A DNA stretch of 64,000 nucleotides from NCBI RefSeq assembly GCF_025399195.1, contig NW_026252119.1:1-64000 (forward strand), written 5' to 3'. A program made the position numbers and the translations under genes. Positions 36,101 to 48,730 of this stretch are shown here, in pieces; positions within the stretch are counted from its first letter, which is position 1; each line of letters begins with the position of its first letter. The notes under the pieces are model-generated. The model ran no database searches and was not told the DNA's origin. It was given only the letters and a program-made list of their open reading frames with translations. The stretch is from Umbelopsis ramanniana AG. Its lineage: Eukaryota > Mucoromycota > Umbelopsidomycetes > Umbelopsidales > Umbelopsidaceae.

Positions 36101-39100
36101 TCCAACCCTTGAATTCCTCAGAACGCTGGTTGCAAGAAGGAAGAATGTTGTATGGCTCAGCGCTTACTGACAAGGCTGGAAAGTTGTTCAATGCTATTTC
36201 CAACGCTCTCATTCCTCATGCTATTGAAGATGACAAGCGAAAGCGTGTTGCTGAAGAAGAAGCCAGAGCAGAACAACGGCGCAAGGAAGAGGAAGAGCGC
36301 CGTAAGGCTGAAGAAGAACAAAAGCGCAAGGAGGAGGAAGAGCGCAAGTTGAAGGCAGAGGAAGCCAAGGCTGCTGCTGAAGCGTCGGCTTCAGGCACTG
36401 AACCCGCTTCTGAAGAATCACCTGCCGCTCAAGCACCTGCACCTCAAGAAAAATCAGAACCCAGTCAACCGCCAACTACCATCATGATCAATGGTGAAGA
36501 AGTGGATATTTCTGGTACCGGTATTGATATTGAGTTCTTGGAAGCTTTGCCTGACGATCTTCGTCGCGAAGTTGTCAATCAGCATATACAAGAGCGCCAG
36601 CCTCCTGCCCCAACAACAGAGACAGAATCCATCAGCCCTGAATTCTTGAATGCCTTACCACCGGAAATTCGTGAGGAAGTACTTCAGCAAGAGGCGATTG
36701 AACGTGAGCGCCGAGAAAGACAACGTCAACAGGGCATCACCAGCACTCAGGCTAGCACGGCTGGTACAAGCACTACCAATCTTTTGACACCTTTGGATGC
36801 ATTTGCCAACGAATTTGAAGCTCTACTCAACTCTAGCGGCTCTAATGCGGATACCAGTGCTTTCCAAACGCGTCTCATTCGCAGATCCCCCGGTCGCTTG
36901 CCTCATAGTCCAATAGCTGCCGCAGCCACTCAGACCAAGACCAGTCACCGAAAAGATGTGATTCAATTAGTTGACCGGGCACAGCTTGCTACGCTTGTTC
37001 GACTTTTGTTTGTTCCTCAGGCTATTTCCAAAGGATTGCTCAACAAGTTACTCTTGAATCTTTGTGAAAATAGTAAGAGTAGAGGCGACTTGCTGTCCCT
37101 TCTCATTTGTATTCTTCAAGATGGCAGTGCTGATTTGGCTGCAGTCGATCGAAGCTTTGCTCAACTTTCTTTGCAATCCAAGAGCTCGGTCAAGGTTCAA
37201 AAAGCAAAGGCCAACTCAGCTTCGGCCACCACCGTTGCTGGAGAAAGCGTTCCCAACCTGGTTACGCAGCGCTGCTTAGAAGCTCTCATCTATATTGTGT
37301 CTTGTAACAGCCATACTCTGACGTATTTCTTGACTGAAAATGACCATCTTTCGACCATGAAGAAGGTGAATGTCAAGAAAACGAAAGGAAAAGAGAAGGA
37401 TAAGCATGCCCTCAGCAAGTATCCTATCGTAGTTCTCATGAGCCTGCTTGACCGTCCTGTGTTCACTTCGAACTCTGGTCTAATGGAACAACTCATGCAT
37501 TTCTTGGCGACTATTTGCCGACCACTTCCAGCTTTGGTCAAGAAGACCGAGGAAAAAGAAGAAAGCAAAAACAAACCAGTACCAGCTGCTGCTGAGGAGC
37601 AGTCGAAGGACAAGACTACTGCTGGTGATGCTCAACCCCCCACCAAACCTGAGGAATCCGCAAAGACTGAAGGCCACGGCACCTCTCACAAATATCTGCC
37701 AAAACCACCCGTCATTCCCGAGGCGTCTATCAAGATGATTGTTCATGTGCTTACTACTGGCGAATGCTCAAGTCGTACTTTCCAATATACTTTGAACGTC
37801 ATATCGCATCTTTCAGCTTTGGATGGCGCTCAACAGGTGATCACGAAAGAGCTGGTTGCGGACGCAAGTCAATCTGGAGTGCAAATTCGCGAGGACTTGA
37901 AGGAACTTCATGCCGTCATGGAAAACACAATGTCTGGTGTAGATATCCAGGGAACTACTCTAACCAAGTTTTCACCAGCCTCTTCCCAGCAAGCCAAATT
38001 GTTACGTGTGCTAAAAACCATCGATTACATGTATTCACGAAAACAGAACTTGGAGGCAAAGTCAAAGGATGCTACTGATTTGGTCCAAAAGAACGAAGAG
38101 CGCATCTTGAAGATTTACGACGAACTCGAATTTGGTCCGATGTGGCGACTTTTGGGCTCTTGCTTATCTGTTGTACACGAGAAAGAAGAAATGATCAATG
38201 TTGCCACGGTGCTTTTACCTCTTATCGAAGCTTTCATGGTTGTCTCCAAATATGTTGCTGAGAAGGGATCTCAAAAGGCTCTCGCCACAGCGTCCACTAC
38301 CCCATCTGTAGAAATACCTATTCCGGATGCTTTTGAAGAGGAGTTCTTCTTCAGATTTACTGAAGATCACAAGAAAATCCTTAATATTATGGTTCGCAAC
38401 AATCCATCCTTGATGAGTGGCTCCTTCTCTCTGCTCGTCAAGAACCCCAAGATGCTGGAGTTTGATAACAAGCGCAACTACTTTAATCAACAACTACACA
38501 AGCGTACCAACCGTGATCATTACCCCTCTTTGCAACTCAACGTGCGTAGACAATACGTATTTGAGGATTCTTATCATCAATTACAAGGTCGTAGCGGTGA
38601 TGAAATCAAGTTTGGAAAGTTGACTGTTCGCTTCTACGATGAAGAAGGTGTAGATGCCGGTGGTGTGTCTCGAGAATGGTTTTCTGTTCTGGCTCGACAA
38701 ATGTTTGATCCAAATTACGCCTTGTTCAAAACATCCGCTGCCGACAAACTTACCTACCAACCCAATCGTGCATCGTGGGCCAATCCCGATCATCTTTCCT
38801 TCTTCAAATTTGTTGGGCGTGTTATCGGTAAAGCTATTTATGATGGTCGCCTATTGGATGCTTATTTCACTCGATCTTTCTATAAGCATATTCTTGGACG
38901 TGCAGTCGATTACCGAGATGTAGAAGCAATCGACCCAGAGTATTACAAGAGTTTGGTCTGGATGTTGGAGAACGACATTACCGATATCATTGATTTGACG
39001 TTCAGCGTGGAAACGGATGATTTTGGTAATAAGAAGGAGATCGATTTGTTGCCAAATGGACGTGATATACCCGTCACGGAAGAAAATAAGCAAGAATATG

Positions 39101-39603
39101 TCAAGCTCATTACCGAACAAAAGCTCACTGTGGCCATTAAAGACCAAATCAACGCTTTCCTCGATGGATTCCACGATATCATTTCTGAACAACTCATCAG
39201 CATTTTTAATGAACAAGAACTGGAATTACTCATTTCTGGCATGCCAGATATCGATATAGACGACTGGAAAAACAATACTGAATATCAAGGCTACTCACAG
39301 GCTTCACCTCAAATCAACTGGTTCTGGAGAGCGGTTCGCAGCTTTGATCAAGAAGAGCGTGCCAAATTGTTACAATTTGCTACAGGTACTTCCAAGGTTC
39401 CACTTGAAGGATTTGCTCACCTCCAAGGGTCCGGTGGTACTCAAAAGTTCCAGATCCATTGTCAATACTCCACCAACCGACTTCCCAGTGCTCACACCTG
39501 CTTTAATCAAGTCGACCTTCCTCAGTACGAATCGTATGAAGGACTTCGGGCTAATCTCTTAACGGCCATAAGAGAATGCTCTACAGGATTTGGATTTGGA
39601 TAG
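27113..39603 (+). CDS. TOM1: Giant HECT-type E3 ubiquitin ligase, TOM1/HUWE1 family
   Basis: Eighteen exons (27113-27154, 27238-27534, 27609-28152, 28218-28324, 28400-28783, 28853-28963, 29038-29344, 29424-29545, 29610-30080, 30156-30444, 30511-30709, 30776-31077, 31147-31266, 31336-31410, 31482-34686, 34752-34902, 35012-35257, 35338-39603) give about 3745 aa. The N-terminal armadillo-like region (DUF908/DUF913) spans roughly residues 90-1250. A UBA domain sits at about 1308-1348 (HIQTLIDMGFERASAEQAL), followed by an Asp/Glu tract. A charged helix lies near 2625-2670 and two ubiquitin-binding motifs near 2715 and 2756 (LEALPDDLRREV, LNALPPEIREEV). The C-terminal HECT domain has the catalytic Cys at about 3712 in SAHTCFNQ (codon 39499-39501). 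Relatives target unassembled ribosomal proteins, histones and Cdc6. An in-frame 81-bp stretch at 28554-28634 may be an extra intron. Confidence 0.95.
32262..32355 (+). repeat. GAT/GAC/GAA-rich trinucleotide tract coding an acidic run
   Basis: Nearly pure Asp/Glu coding repeat in exon 15 of TOM1, just after the UBA domain. More acidic tracts occur at 34640-34690, 34750-34860 and 35010-35110. HUWE1/TOM1 proteins commonly have such tracts. Confidence 0.7.
34695..34710 (+). repeat. (CA)8 microsatellite in TOM1 intron
   Basis: Sixteen bases of alternating CA begin eight bases after the 5' end of intron 34687-34751. Confidence 0.85.
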
Positions 39604-39965
39604 ATAAAGTAGTTAACAACTCGCTTTTTATTTTACATCATTTTTCTTCCCTGTGTTTTGCTTTGTTTTCTTCTTCGTCAATAACTGTACCATGCTTCCT
39701 TTACCCGTTCTTTCTACATGTCACCAACACCTCACTTTTTTATTTTATTTTTCTCAAAATTGCAATTCAAACTGTTCCTATACTGCGCTGTATGCTTTTG
39801 GAGGGAGTGCGCGTCTGTTATTTTCCAAGCCAATTTAATCTCAAGCCATCATTTCAAAGTCCGCGTGGACTTTTTCAAACTTGTTACCTCGCTAAAGCCA
39901 ACCGTTCCTCGCTACTTTGTACCCTTTTTTCAACACTTCGATAGCAAACCTCGGTTCTAGTCAAC
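39604..39965. other. Intergenic, TOM1 3' region and AP-2 alpha promoter
   Basis: T-rich spacer of 362 bp between two same-strand genes; no gene seen. Confidence 0.5.
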
Positions 39966-42900
39966 ATGTCGATGAGAGGGCTGACCGTTTTCATCGCCGA
40001 CATTAGAAATTGTAAGTAGTAACCGTTGCATGCCACATCTGCCACCTCACAAGGCTTGAACCGCACCCCACCATCCTTCATCTCGAGGATTTCTCAATCA
40101 TGATGAATGTTCCAAGCCCACCGCCTTACTACTCATACTATGTTTGCTAATGCTTCCTGTTTTAAGGTCGAGTGAGAGAACTTGAAGAAAAGCGAATAAA
40201 CAAAGAGATGGCCAACATTCGCTCGAAATTCAAAGGTGAATGCCTCCGTCTTTAGCTTGCCATAGTCGACGCTCTCCCATTAACCGTCATTGTTCACAAA
40301 CAGAGGGAAATCTCAACGGCTATCAAAAGAAGAAATACGTTTGCAAGCTGTTGTACATGTATATCCTTGGTTGGGATATCGACTTCGGCCATATGGAGGC
40401 TGTCAACTTGATTGCCAGCACGAAGTACAGCGAGAAACAAATTGTACGTTCGGAGCACCATCGTCGTAATAGTGTTGGAAAGGATGTTAACATCGTTCAT
40501 TTACAGGGTTATCTTGCAGTAACACTGCTGTTCCACGAAAACAGTGACCTTGTCAGATTGGTCGTCAACTCCATCAAGAAAGATTTGGACGATATGAATG
40601 AGATTTATAATTGCTTGGCGCTTCATGCTATTGCCAACATTGGAGGAAGAGAAATGGCGGAAACCCTTGCCTTGGACGTACATAGGCTTCTGATTTCTCC
40701 GTAAGTGTTGAATACGTTGTCGGTGTCATGAATACCTGGGGTCTAAACCCACATTGTTTTTCAGTACTTCTCGAAGCTTTGTCCAGAAGAAAGCGGCATT
40801 GACCATGCTCCGTCTCTTCCGTAAACACCCTGACGTTATTCCTGCTACGGACTGGGCTGATCGTGTCATTGCTCTGATGGATGAGTATGACTTGGTATGT
40901 AGAAAATTGGTCGACCCTGTTACATCAAGATGTACTAACAGCGCGTTGCACTTTTTTAATGTAGGGCGTTGCTCTTTCCGTTACAACTTTGGTGATGGCA
41001 TTCGCTCAAACTTTTCCCGAGGAATATAAAGGATGCTATGTAAAAGCCCTTCAACGTCTGAAGCGAGTATGTTAAGCCATCACACACTTTTTTTGCTATT
41101 GTCGGTTGGCACGTTATTAATTTTATGCAAAACCTACAGATTCTGATAGACCGTGATTTCAGCTTGGATTATATCTATTACAAAGTACCTACGCCATGGC
41201 TTCAAGTTAAATGCTTGCGCTTATTACAATACTATCCTCCTCCAGGTAAGATGCATGCCGCTGTAGGAACCTGACGCGCCGTCGTAGTCTGCATACTGAC
41301 CAGTCTGACTTGATTCTCATAGAGGATGCTGCTGTGCGAAATGAAATTAATGAACTACTTCAGGTTATTGTCAATAACTCTCAAGATACCCCCAAGAACG
41401 TACAGCATAACAATGCTCAAAATGCCGTTTTATTCGAAGCCATCAACTTGGCAATCCACCTTGATAGCAATTCCCAGATCTGTATGCAAGCAGCTGTGCT
41501 ACTTGGCCGATTCATATCCTCCAAAGAAACCAATGTGCGCTATCTTGGTCTGGAAACCATGGCGCATCTTGCAGCTTGTGCAGATTCGCTAGAACCTATC
41601 AAAAAACATCAAGAGACCATCATTATGTCCTTGAGAGACAAGGATATTAGTGTTCGACGTCGCGGATTGGATCTTCTATACTCCATGTGCGACACCTCCA
41701 ACTCAAAGGTCATCATTTCCGAATTGCTTCGCTATCTCCAGATTGCCGACTACACGCTTCGCGAAGAGATGGTTCTCAAGATTGCTATTTTGACCGAGAA
41801 ATTTGCCACTGCTTACTCGTGGTATGTTGATATTATTCTGCAACTTATTTCTACTGCTGGAGACCATGTTGGCGAAGAAGTTTGGTTCCGCGTCGTTCAA
41901 ATTGTCACCAACAATGAGGACCTTCAAGAATATGCCGCCAAGACGGTGCTCAATTACCTTCGATCACCTCAGTACAATGAAACCATGATCAAAGTTGGTG
42001 GCTATATCCTCGGTGAATTCGGTCATCTTATTGCCAACTCTTCTGGATGCAGTCCCATTGAACAATTCACAGCAGTTCACTCCAAGTTCAGCCTGTGCTC
42101 ACTGCAGACCAGAGCACTTCTTCTCACCACTTATGTCAAGTTTGTTAATCTCTTCCCCGAGATTAAGAGTCAAGTGCTAACTGTGTTCAACCAATATCGA
42201 CATGTTTTGGATTCAGAACTGCAACAAAGAGCTTGTGAATATATGGCCATATCAACCTTGCCTACGGACGATATGCTTCAAACTGTCTGCGAGGAAATGC
42301 CACCTTTCCCAGAAAGAGAATCCACCCTAGTTATCAAGTTGAATCAGAAGCAGGGCGATACAGAAGATAAACGAGTATGGGTTATTGGAGGAAAGGAAGC
42401 TAATTTGGAAAGGCGAGAGTCTATGAAGGCTAGAATGAGTTCGATCGATAGCATCTCCACACCCACGTCCTTCACTGCACCTGAGCCTAGACCTGCCACC
42501 ACCACCAATGGGAATTCGCACATGATGTCTGCCGAACCTGATTTACTTGGTCTCGATGACCTCTCTATATCAACTCCTAACAACGTACAATTATCTTCCA
42601 ATGATGTCCCTACGCCTGGTTTTGAACCTGGCTATCACAAATTGCAGCGCGCTGCTGAAGGCGTTCTCTTTGAAGATATGCATTTGCAAATTGGTTTGAA
42701 GTCAGAATACCACGGACACTTGGGTCGATTGGCATTGTACTTTGGAAACAAAACAGGGGCCACTCTGCAGAACTTCACTACCCAGATTGATAGCACTGAA
42801 GCACTCACTGTGATATCACCTACACCAGTGGCCAATGTCGTGGAAGCTAGATCTCAAGTACAACAGCTTCTCAACATTGAATGCAATGAATTTTTCCGAG

Positions 42901-43432
42901 AATCACCTGGTCTCCGAATATCTTATACATCACAAGCTACTGGACCTCAGCGACTCTTCATTAAACTACCGGTTGTTCTTACAAAATTCATGGAACCTAT
43001 TCAATCCATGGATGGAAACAGCTTCTTCCAACGGTGGAAGCAAATTGGTGGAGCTCCACGAGAAAGCCAAGTTGTTTTCAAGTCTGGATCACAAAGTGGT
43101 ATCAGCATTGAATCGGTTAGAAATATACTGGATGGTTATCGGTTTGGTCTGTTGGATGATGTTGATCCAAATCCCTCAAACTTTGTCGGTGCTGGTGTCG
43201 TTCATGGCGGTAAGGCAGGCAAAGTTGGAGCGCTCTTGCGCTTGGAGCCAAACATGGAGCAGCATGTAAGTATAGGCATATTTCTTTTTAGATCATGGGT
43301 GATCTACTAACTGCGTTTTTTTTTTTCAACTATGAATCACAGATGTACAGACTGACAGTGAGAACCACCAGTGAAATTGTTTCTGAGGAACTTAGAATCA
43401 TATTGGAGCGATCATTGACTTACGATGCTTGA
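39966..43432 (+). CDS. APL3: AP-2 clathrin adaptor, alpha subunit
   Basis: Nine exons (39966-40011, 40167-40235, 40304-40443, 40507-40700, 40765-40894, 40965-41066, 41140-41245, 41323-43265, 43343-43432) give 939 aa, in the family range. The N-terminus [27 protein letters not shown] and [28 protein letters not shown] is characteristic of alpha adaptin, including the Lys-rich patch used for PIP2 binding. The HEAT trunk runs to about residue 600 and ends in the family landmark [12 protein letters not shown] Ser/Thr/Pro hinge (about 615-690) contains DLLGLDDL, a clathrin-box-like element. The ear domain occupies the last ~240 residues. AP-2 links cargo and clathrin at the plasma membrane. The other three AP-2 subunits are not here. 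Confidence 0.96.
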
Positions 43433-43448
43433 ACAAAAATTGAAAGAT

Positions 43449-43454
43449 AATAAA
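43449..43454 (+). terminator. Poly(A) signal AATAAA of the AP-2 alpha gene
   Basis: AATAAA 17 bp after the stop codon, in an AT-rich stretch. Confidence 0.5.
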
Positions 43455-43658
43455 TAATGACTTTGCTATGAACGTTTGCCTTCCTTGCTGAAAAGAACTT
43501 GCGTTGCATCGAAACTGAGCGAACTTTTTAAATAAATCCCGCCATTTTGTCGTAGAAATCAATTATGAAAAATCACATGACACGGACCCCCAGAAAAATG
43601 GCTCGTCCCTTGATATTTACTGTCAGACTTCTTGTCGACTCGTTCATTCAACCAAATC

Positions 43659-45668
43659 ATGTTGCGTGCATTGACTAACAACGCCAGCATCAAGGCTGCT
43701 GCCTCTGCTCGTCATACTACTCGCTTGTTCAGCGTTAGTGCTTCCGCCTTGGTACGTATCCCCTCTATTGTCCTATGCGCGAGAAAAGCCTTGAACCTTA
43801 AAACTAAATGCTCTTTGTCAACAGCAAAAGTTCCGTACTGAGCGTGATACTTTTGGCGATCTCCAAGTTCCCTCTGAGAGCTTGTGGGGAGCTCAAACTC
43901 AAAGGTTAGATTTCAATTCACTTTTGAATCTGTCCGCTATTAATTATATTCACATGTATGTTTTTACTCAGATCATTGCAAAACTTCGATATTGGCGGTC
44001 CCCGTGAGCGTATGCCCGAGCCTTTGATCCGTGCTTTCGGTGTCTTGAAGAAGGCCGCTGCCAAGGTCAACGTCACCTATGGTTTGGACCCCAAGATCGG
44101 TGATGCCATTTCCCGCGCTGCTGACGAGGTAAAATTCGGTGTGTTTGGAAGCAGTGGTTGGTTGGACTTGTCAGAGAAGAGTGGATTTGGTAGAATATCT
44201 ATATTGACATGCTATTGAGATACATAGGTCATTGACGGTACCTTAATTGAAGAGTTCCCTCTTGTCGTTTGGCAAACTGGTTCTGGAACCCAGACCAAGT
44301 AAGCTCGCGTTTCACTTTCGTCTAATGTTAGGCATACTGACCCATATGATCAAATTTTTTACTCTAGCATGAACGTCAACGAAGTCATTTCCAACCGTGC
44401 TATTCAGCTCATGGGCGGAGAATTGGGTTCCAAGAAGCCTGTTCACCCTAACGATCACGTCAACATGAGCCAGTCTTCCAACGATACCTTCCCTACCGCC
44501 ATGCACGTTGCTGGTGTCATTGAAATTCAACACCGTCTTTTGCCTGCTATGACCAGCTTGCGCAACGCTTTCCAAGCCAAGTCGGATGAGTTCAACCACA
44601 TCATCAAGATTGGACGCACTCACTTGCAGGATGCTACCCCCGTCACCCTTGGCCAAGAATTGTCTGGATACGTTACTCAGTTGAGCTTGGGTATTGAGCG
44701 TGTTAACGGATCTTTGAACAACCTTTACAAGCTCGCTCAAGGTGGTACTGCTGTTGGTACTGGTCTTAACACCCGTAAGGGATTCGATGAGAAGGTCGCC
44801 TCTGCCATTGCTGAGATCACCGGCTTGCCCTTCAAGACTGCTCCCAACAAGTTCGAAGCCCTTGCCGCTCACGATGCCGTCGTTGAAGCTCACGGTGCTC
44901 TTAACACTGTTGCTGTCTCTTTGATGAAGATTGCTAACGACATTCGTTTCCTCGGTTCCGGTCCTCGTTGCGGTCTTGGCGAGCTTTCCTTGCCCGAGAA
45001 CGAACCCGGTTCCTCCATTATGCCTGGTAAGGTTAACCCTACCCAGTGTGAGGCTATGACTATGGTGTGCGCTCAGGTCATGGGTAATAACACCACTGTT
45101 TCCATTGCTGGTTCCAACGGTCACTTTGAGGTATGTTTTATCATTGAGCACGTTTGGATGGAAATCCTATATATATTAATCCTCTCATTTATATGGTTCT
45201 CTTTCTACTTTAGCTCAACGTTTTCAAGCCTGTCATGATTAAGAACCTTCTTCAATCCGTTCGTTTGTTGTCTGATGCTTGCGTCTCTTTCGAGAAGAAC
45301 TGCGTTGTCGGTATCCAAGCCAACGAGGAGAAGATCAAGAAGATCATGAACGAGAGGTATGCACCGACATGGATGGAGTAACGAATTGCAACTTGGTTCT
45401 AACATGTATATGCACTTTCAATCAGTTTGATGTTGGTTACTGCTCTTAACCCCCATATCGGTAAGTTGTCATCTTGGTGATACTCTGCAAAGGTTGTGAT
45501 TAACTCAGTATCTTCCATCTGGTAGGTTATGACAATGCTGCCAAGTGCGCTAAGAACGCTCACAAGAAGGGTATCACCCTCAAGGAGTCTGCTCTCGAGC
45601 TCGGTGTCCTTACCGAAGAACAATTCGACCAATGGGTCAGACCTGAGGATATGCTTGGTCCTAAATAA
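43659..45668 (+). CDS. FUM1: Fumarate hydratase, class II (mitochondrial/cytosolic)
   Basis: Eight exons (43659-43751, 43825-43904, 43972-44128, 44228-44298, 44368-45130, 45214-45356, 45426-45460, 45526-45668) give 494 aa. Exon 1 encodes a 31-residue Arg/Ser/Ala presequence. Class II landmarks follow: [72 protein letters not shown] and the mobile-loop signature [15 protein letters not shown]. The enzyme interconverts fumarate and malate in the TCA cycle. One gene with a presequence could feed both compartments, as in yeast, but the sequence cannot show dual targeting. C-ending codon bias indicates high expression. Confidence 0.97.
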
Positions 45669-45736
45669 GTCGACGTTATTCCACATCAAATTTTCGCCCG
45701 CCATTCAAAACATCCCCGCCTCTTTTAAAAAATTAG

Positions 45737-45742
45737 AATAAA
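45737..45742 (+). terminator. Poly(A) signal AATAAA of fumarase
   Basis: AATAAA 69 bp after the stop; the next gene starts only 78 bp further on. Confidence 0.5.
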
Positions 45743-45820
45743 AAATTCAACCGTGTTGAAAACTGAAGCAACATTGCCTGCTGTTCTTTTTGCATTCTCA
45801 TATCGCCTCAATAGCTAGCT

Positions 45821-48730
45821 ATGGTACTTGAACATTGCACCTTGGTTTCAAGACAGAAACATGAGGCTGCTCAGTCAGTGCATTTCTGTCTTCGCGCCAA
45901 AGATCCATCGCCAGTGACCATTCGCAATCGATATGACGGTTCGAATCCACTAGAAATTGGAGTACTAGACTATGAATCCATCCTCAGTCGCAGACTAGCA
46001 AATCATTTGGTAGGGCGTTCATAAAAGTGTAGGGCGCAATAAACTGGACGCATTGTATTAATGCTTACATGTGCCTTACAGGTCACAGTAGGCCAGCACT
46101 TTGAGCAGCTAGTTGGCGGCAGAGAGCTTCAGGTAACGGTCGAACTCATTAATGGGTCGCAAGTACCGGGCTCATTCTTGATAAAACGCAATCACACACG
46201 AATGACGGTCACTGAATCCGATCAGGATGACAACCAAGTTCCGTGTGGTGGTATGGAGAAGCTCTATAATGTGATCTCCCATGTTATTTGTAAGTGATTA
46301 AAATTATGCCACAGCCTATTTTGCATTGGCTCAGTTATATTGTGTAGATGAATCTACAAACAAGATGCTGCCTGCCTTCCAAGCTCTTAATATACCCGTT
46401 ACCAAAACTATCTTGATCCACGGTATTTCCGGCGTTGGAAAAACCACGCTTGTCAAGTAAGTATCGTGCAAATGTATAACCTCGCGACTAGGTTGATAAA
46501 CTTTCTATTGTTTAGACATGTTGCTAGGAACTTGAAATACGCTACATATCACTACCATATACGAGAATTACTGGCTTTCTCCGAACAGTTTGACGAACCT
46601 AGCTTTGAGCATTTCAACACTCTGTATTTGACATTTAAGCGCGCTAGAGCGAATTCGCCCTCGATTATATTGATCAAAGGGCTCGACCTTTTCAGAATTG
46701 GTTAGTTCCATTCACGACTTGGGACTATCAAATGATGCCTTGGAGTACTCGCTAACAAATTACATGCATGCAGATTCAAAGGTGGAAGCCGCCAGTCGAA
46801 ACTCCATACTCTCGTTATTGCGCAGATCAATCAAGAGCATACAACCTGAAGAACGGGTATGCTAATTTGACATAAGATGTTTTCAAAGAATCTATAACTG
46901 ACAGCCATTGGCTTAGGTGTTTGTCGTTGGCCTGGCGACTGGACTGAAACAGTTGCCGGAACCATTGAGGTCTCTCGATATTTTCGACCAGCATGAGCAT
47001 GTACCTATACCCACAAGGCAACTATCCCTTTATTATTGAATATTCTGCACATTTTTTAATCATCGCAACTAAATGACCTCCTTATCCAGACCACAGCGTG
47101 AATCGATTTTGAAAGCACTAATGATATACTATAATGTCAAGTTTGATATCCAAGATGAGGGCAGCAACTTGGAAGCTGTCATTTCTCGAATAAGCCAGGT
47201 ACCAAAAATACCACATTTTCATAATACTGTACACAATGGCACTGACGATAGTATATTGTCTTTCAGAGGACATCCGGCTATGTGGCAAAGGATATCAAAC
47301 TTCTACTAAGGTCAGCTGCCTTGCACTCCATGCGGAGGCCAAAGGCTAGCCAGCCTGACCAAGATATTTCTGCAGCATTGAATTCTCTATCTTTAGCAGA
47401 CAAAACCGATAATGAGTACGCATTTGACCCAGTGTAAACCATTTGATTTGTCATTCGCTAACGCACACTCGTGTATAATTCAGCATCACCATTCAATGGC
47501 ATGATGTTGAATATGCCTTGGAAAACTCTGCGCCATCTCAACAAGCTGGTTTCGAAACAACCATTGACAAACGTTCTTGGACCGATATAGGTGGGTATGC
47601 AAAACTGAAGAAAAAGTTACAACGAGCGGTCTTGTTGCCCATCAGCAACCCCGAAACATACAAAAAATTGGGTATCCCGCCGCCATCTGGAATTCTGCTT
47701 TTCGGTCCATCAGGTATATTTAAATAGCCATTGAAATCATCACTCGCAATCGAATTACAATAACCAGACCCTTTTTAAGGATGTGGAAAATCATTACTTG
47801 TGCAGGCACTTGCTTCTGAATCCACCATGAATGTCATTACCATTAAAGGGTAAGTGCCGGTAATTAGCTTCGACTGTTCTGATTGTTGTTTCATTGACAC
47901 AATTTAATACAGGCCAGAGATATTTTCAAAATATTTGGGAGAAACAGAAGCTACCATTCGGAACCTTTTTGCAACCGCAAAGCGTGTTAACCCTTGTATT
48001 GTGTTTATTGATGAAATGGATTCTATCGCCTGCAAGAGAGGTTAGTGTGAGGATGGGGGTAGTGTAAGATACAATACTTACTCTTCTACCTCTCGCTGCA
48101 TATAGGTTGGGATGCTGGTGAAGGTGGCAATAGCGTCAATGAACGTCTATTAAGTACTCTGCTTAATGAAATGGATGGTGTGGAAGGCAGACAAGGCGTA
48201 TTTGTCATTGGATGTACTAATAGACCCGACCAGATTGATGATGCCATCTTACGACCAGGTTAGTTTTTCTTCATCTGAGCGCACTGACCGCTTGAACTGT
48301 TTACTGAAAGTCATTCTTAAGGGCGACTGGATTTACTCCTTCATGTTGACCTTCCTACCAAAGAAGATAGGCGGGATATCATTCAACTGATTATGTCTCG
48401 AATGTCGGTAGCAGAAGAGGTTTCTGTTGAACACATTGCTGAAGCAACTCGGTTCTGCACAGGTGCAGATTTGAACAGTATCTTTCGGTAAATGATAGTT
48501 TCATTGTTGTCTTTGGATTTTTTTTTTTTTTTCATGTCATGCTGATAACCGTCGTCGTATCGATTAGGGAGGCGGCGAGAACGGCGATACGAGAAGATGC
48601 GGATATCCCTTACATTTACCAGAGACACATTGAATCATCTATCGCACGTATACAAAGAAGAGCTGAGGGTCACGCTAATGATGGATCGCTGGATGTATTT
48701 CAAAAGTTTACCAATAGAGACATGCAATGA
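45821..48730 (+). CDS. Two-module AAA+ ATPase, AFG2/SPATA5-clade, degenerate first module
   Basis: Fourteen exons (45821-46009, 46082-46289, 46348-46456, 46516-46700, 46774-46856, 46917-47017, 47090-47198, 47267-47415, 47484-47713, 47780-47849, 47913-48040, 48106-48258, 48322-48487, 48568-48730) give 680 aa. After an N-domain of ~130 residues, module D1 keeps a P-loop (GISGVGKT, residues 158-165), but its Walker B reads IILIKGLD instead of hhhhDE and the sensor asparagine motif is lost. Module D2 is complete: GPSGCGKS (about 452-459), [29 protein letters not shown]2 resembles the Cdc48-related AFG2/SPATA5 group, which matures pre-60S ribosomes. A short protein with a dead D1 could be the counterpart of animal SPATA5L1 (AFG2B); Pex1/Pex6-like origin is less likely. 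The intron 47018-47089 begins with GC. Confidence 0.72.
47018..47089 (+). other. GC-AG intron in the AAA ATPase gene
   Basis: The exon ends ACAAG, then GCAACT. The only nearby GT (47001) leaves the wrong phase and an early TGA. The GC donor gives [13 protein letters not shown], the expected P.P.R..IL segment of the AAA fold. Confidence 0.75.

Noticed and set aside
44312-45151. 279-codon minus-strand open frame over fumarase
   Set aside because: Same kind of antisense shadow caused by codon bias in a highly expressed gene.
45935-45955. Perfect-looking tRNA B-box GGTTCGAATCC
   Set aside because: It lies inside the coding exon of the AAA ATPase (codes DGSNPLE), and no A-box or cloverleaf precedes it.
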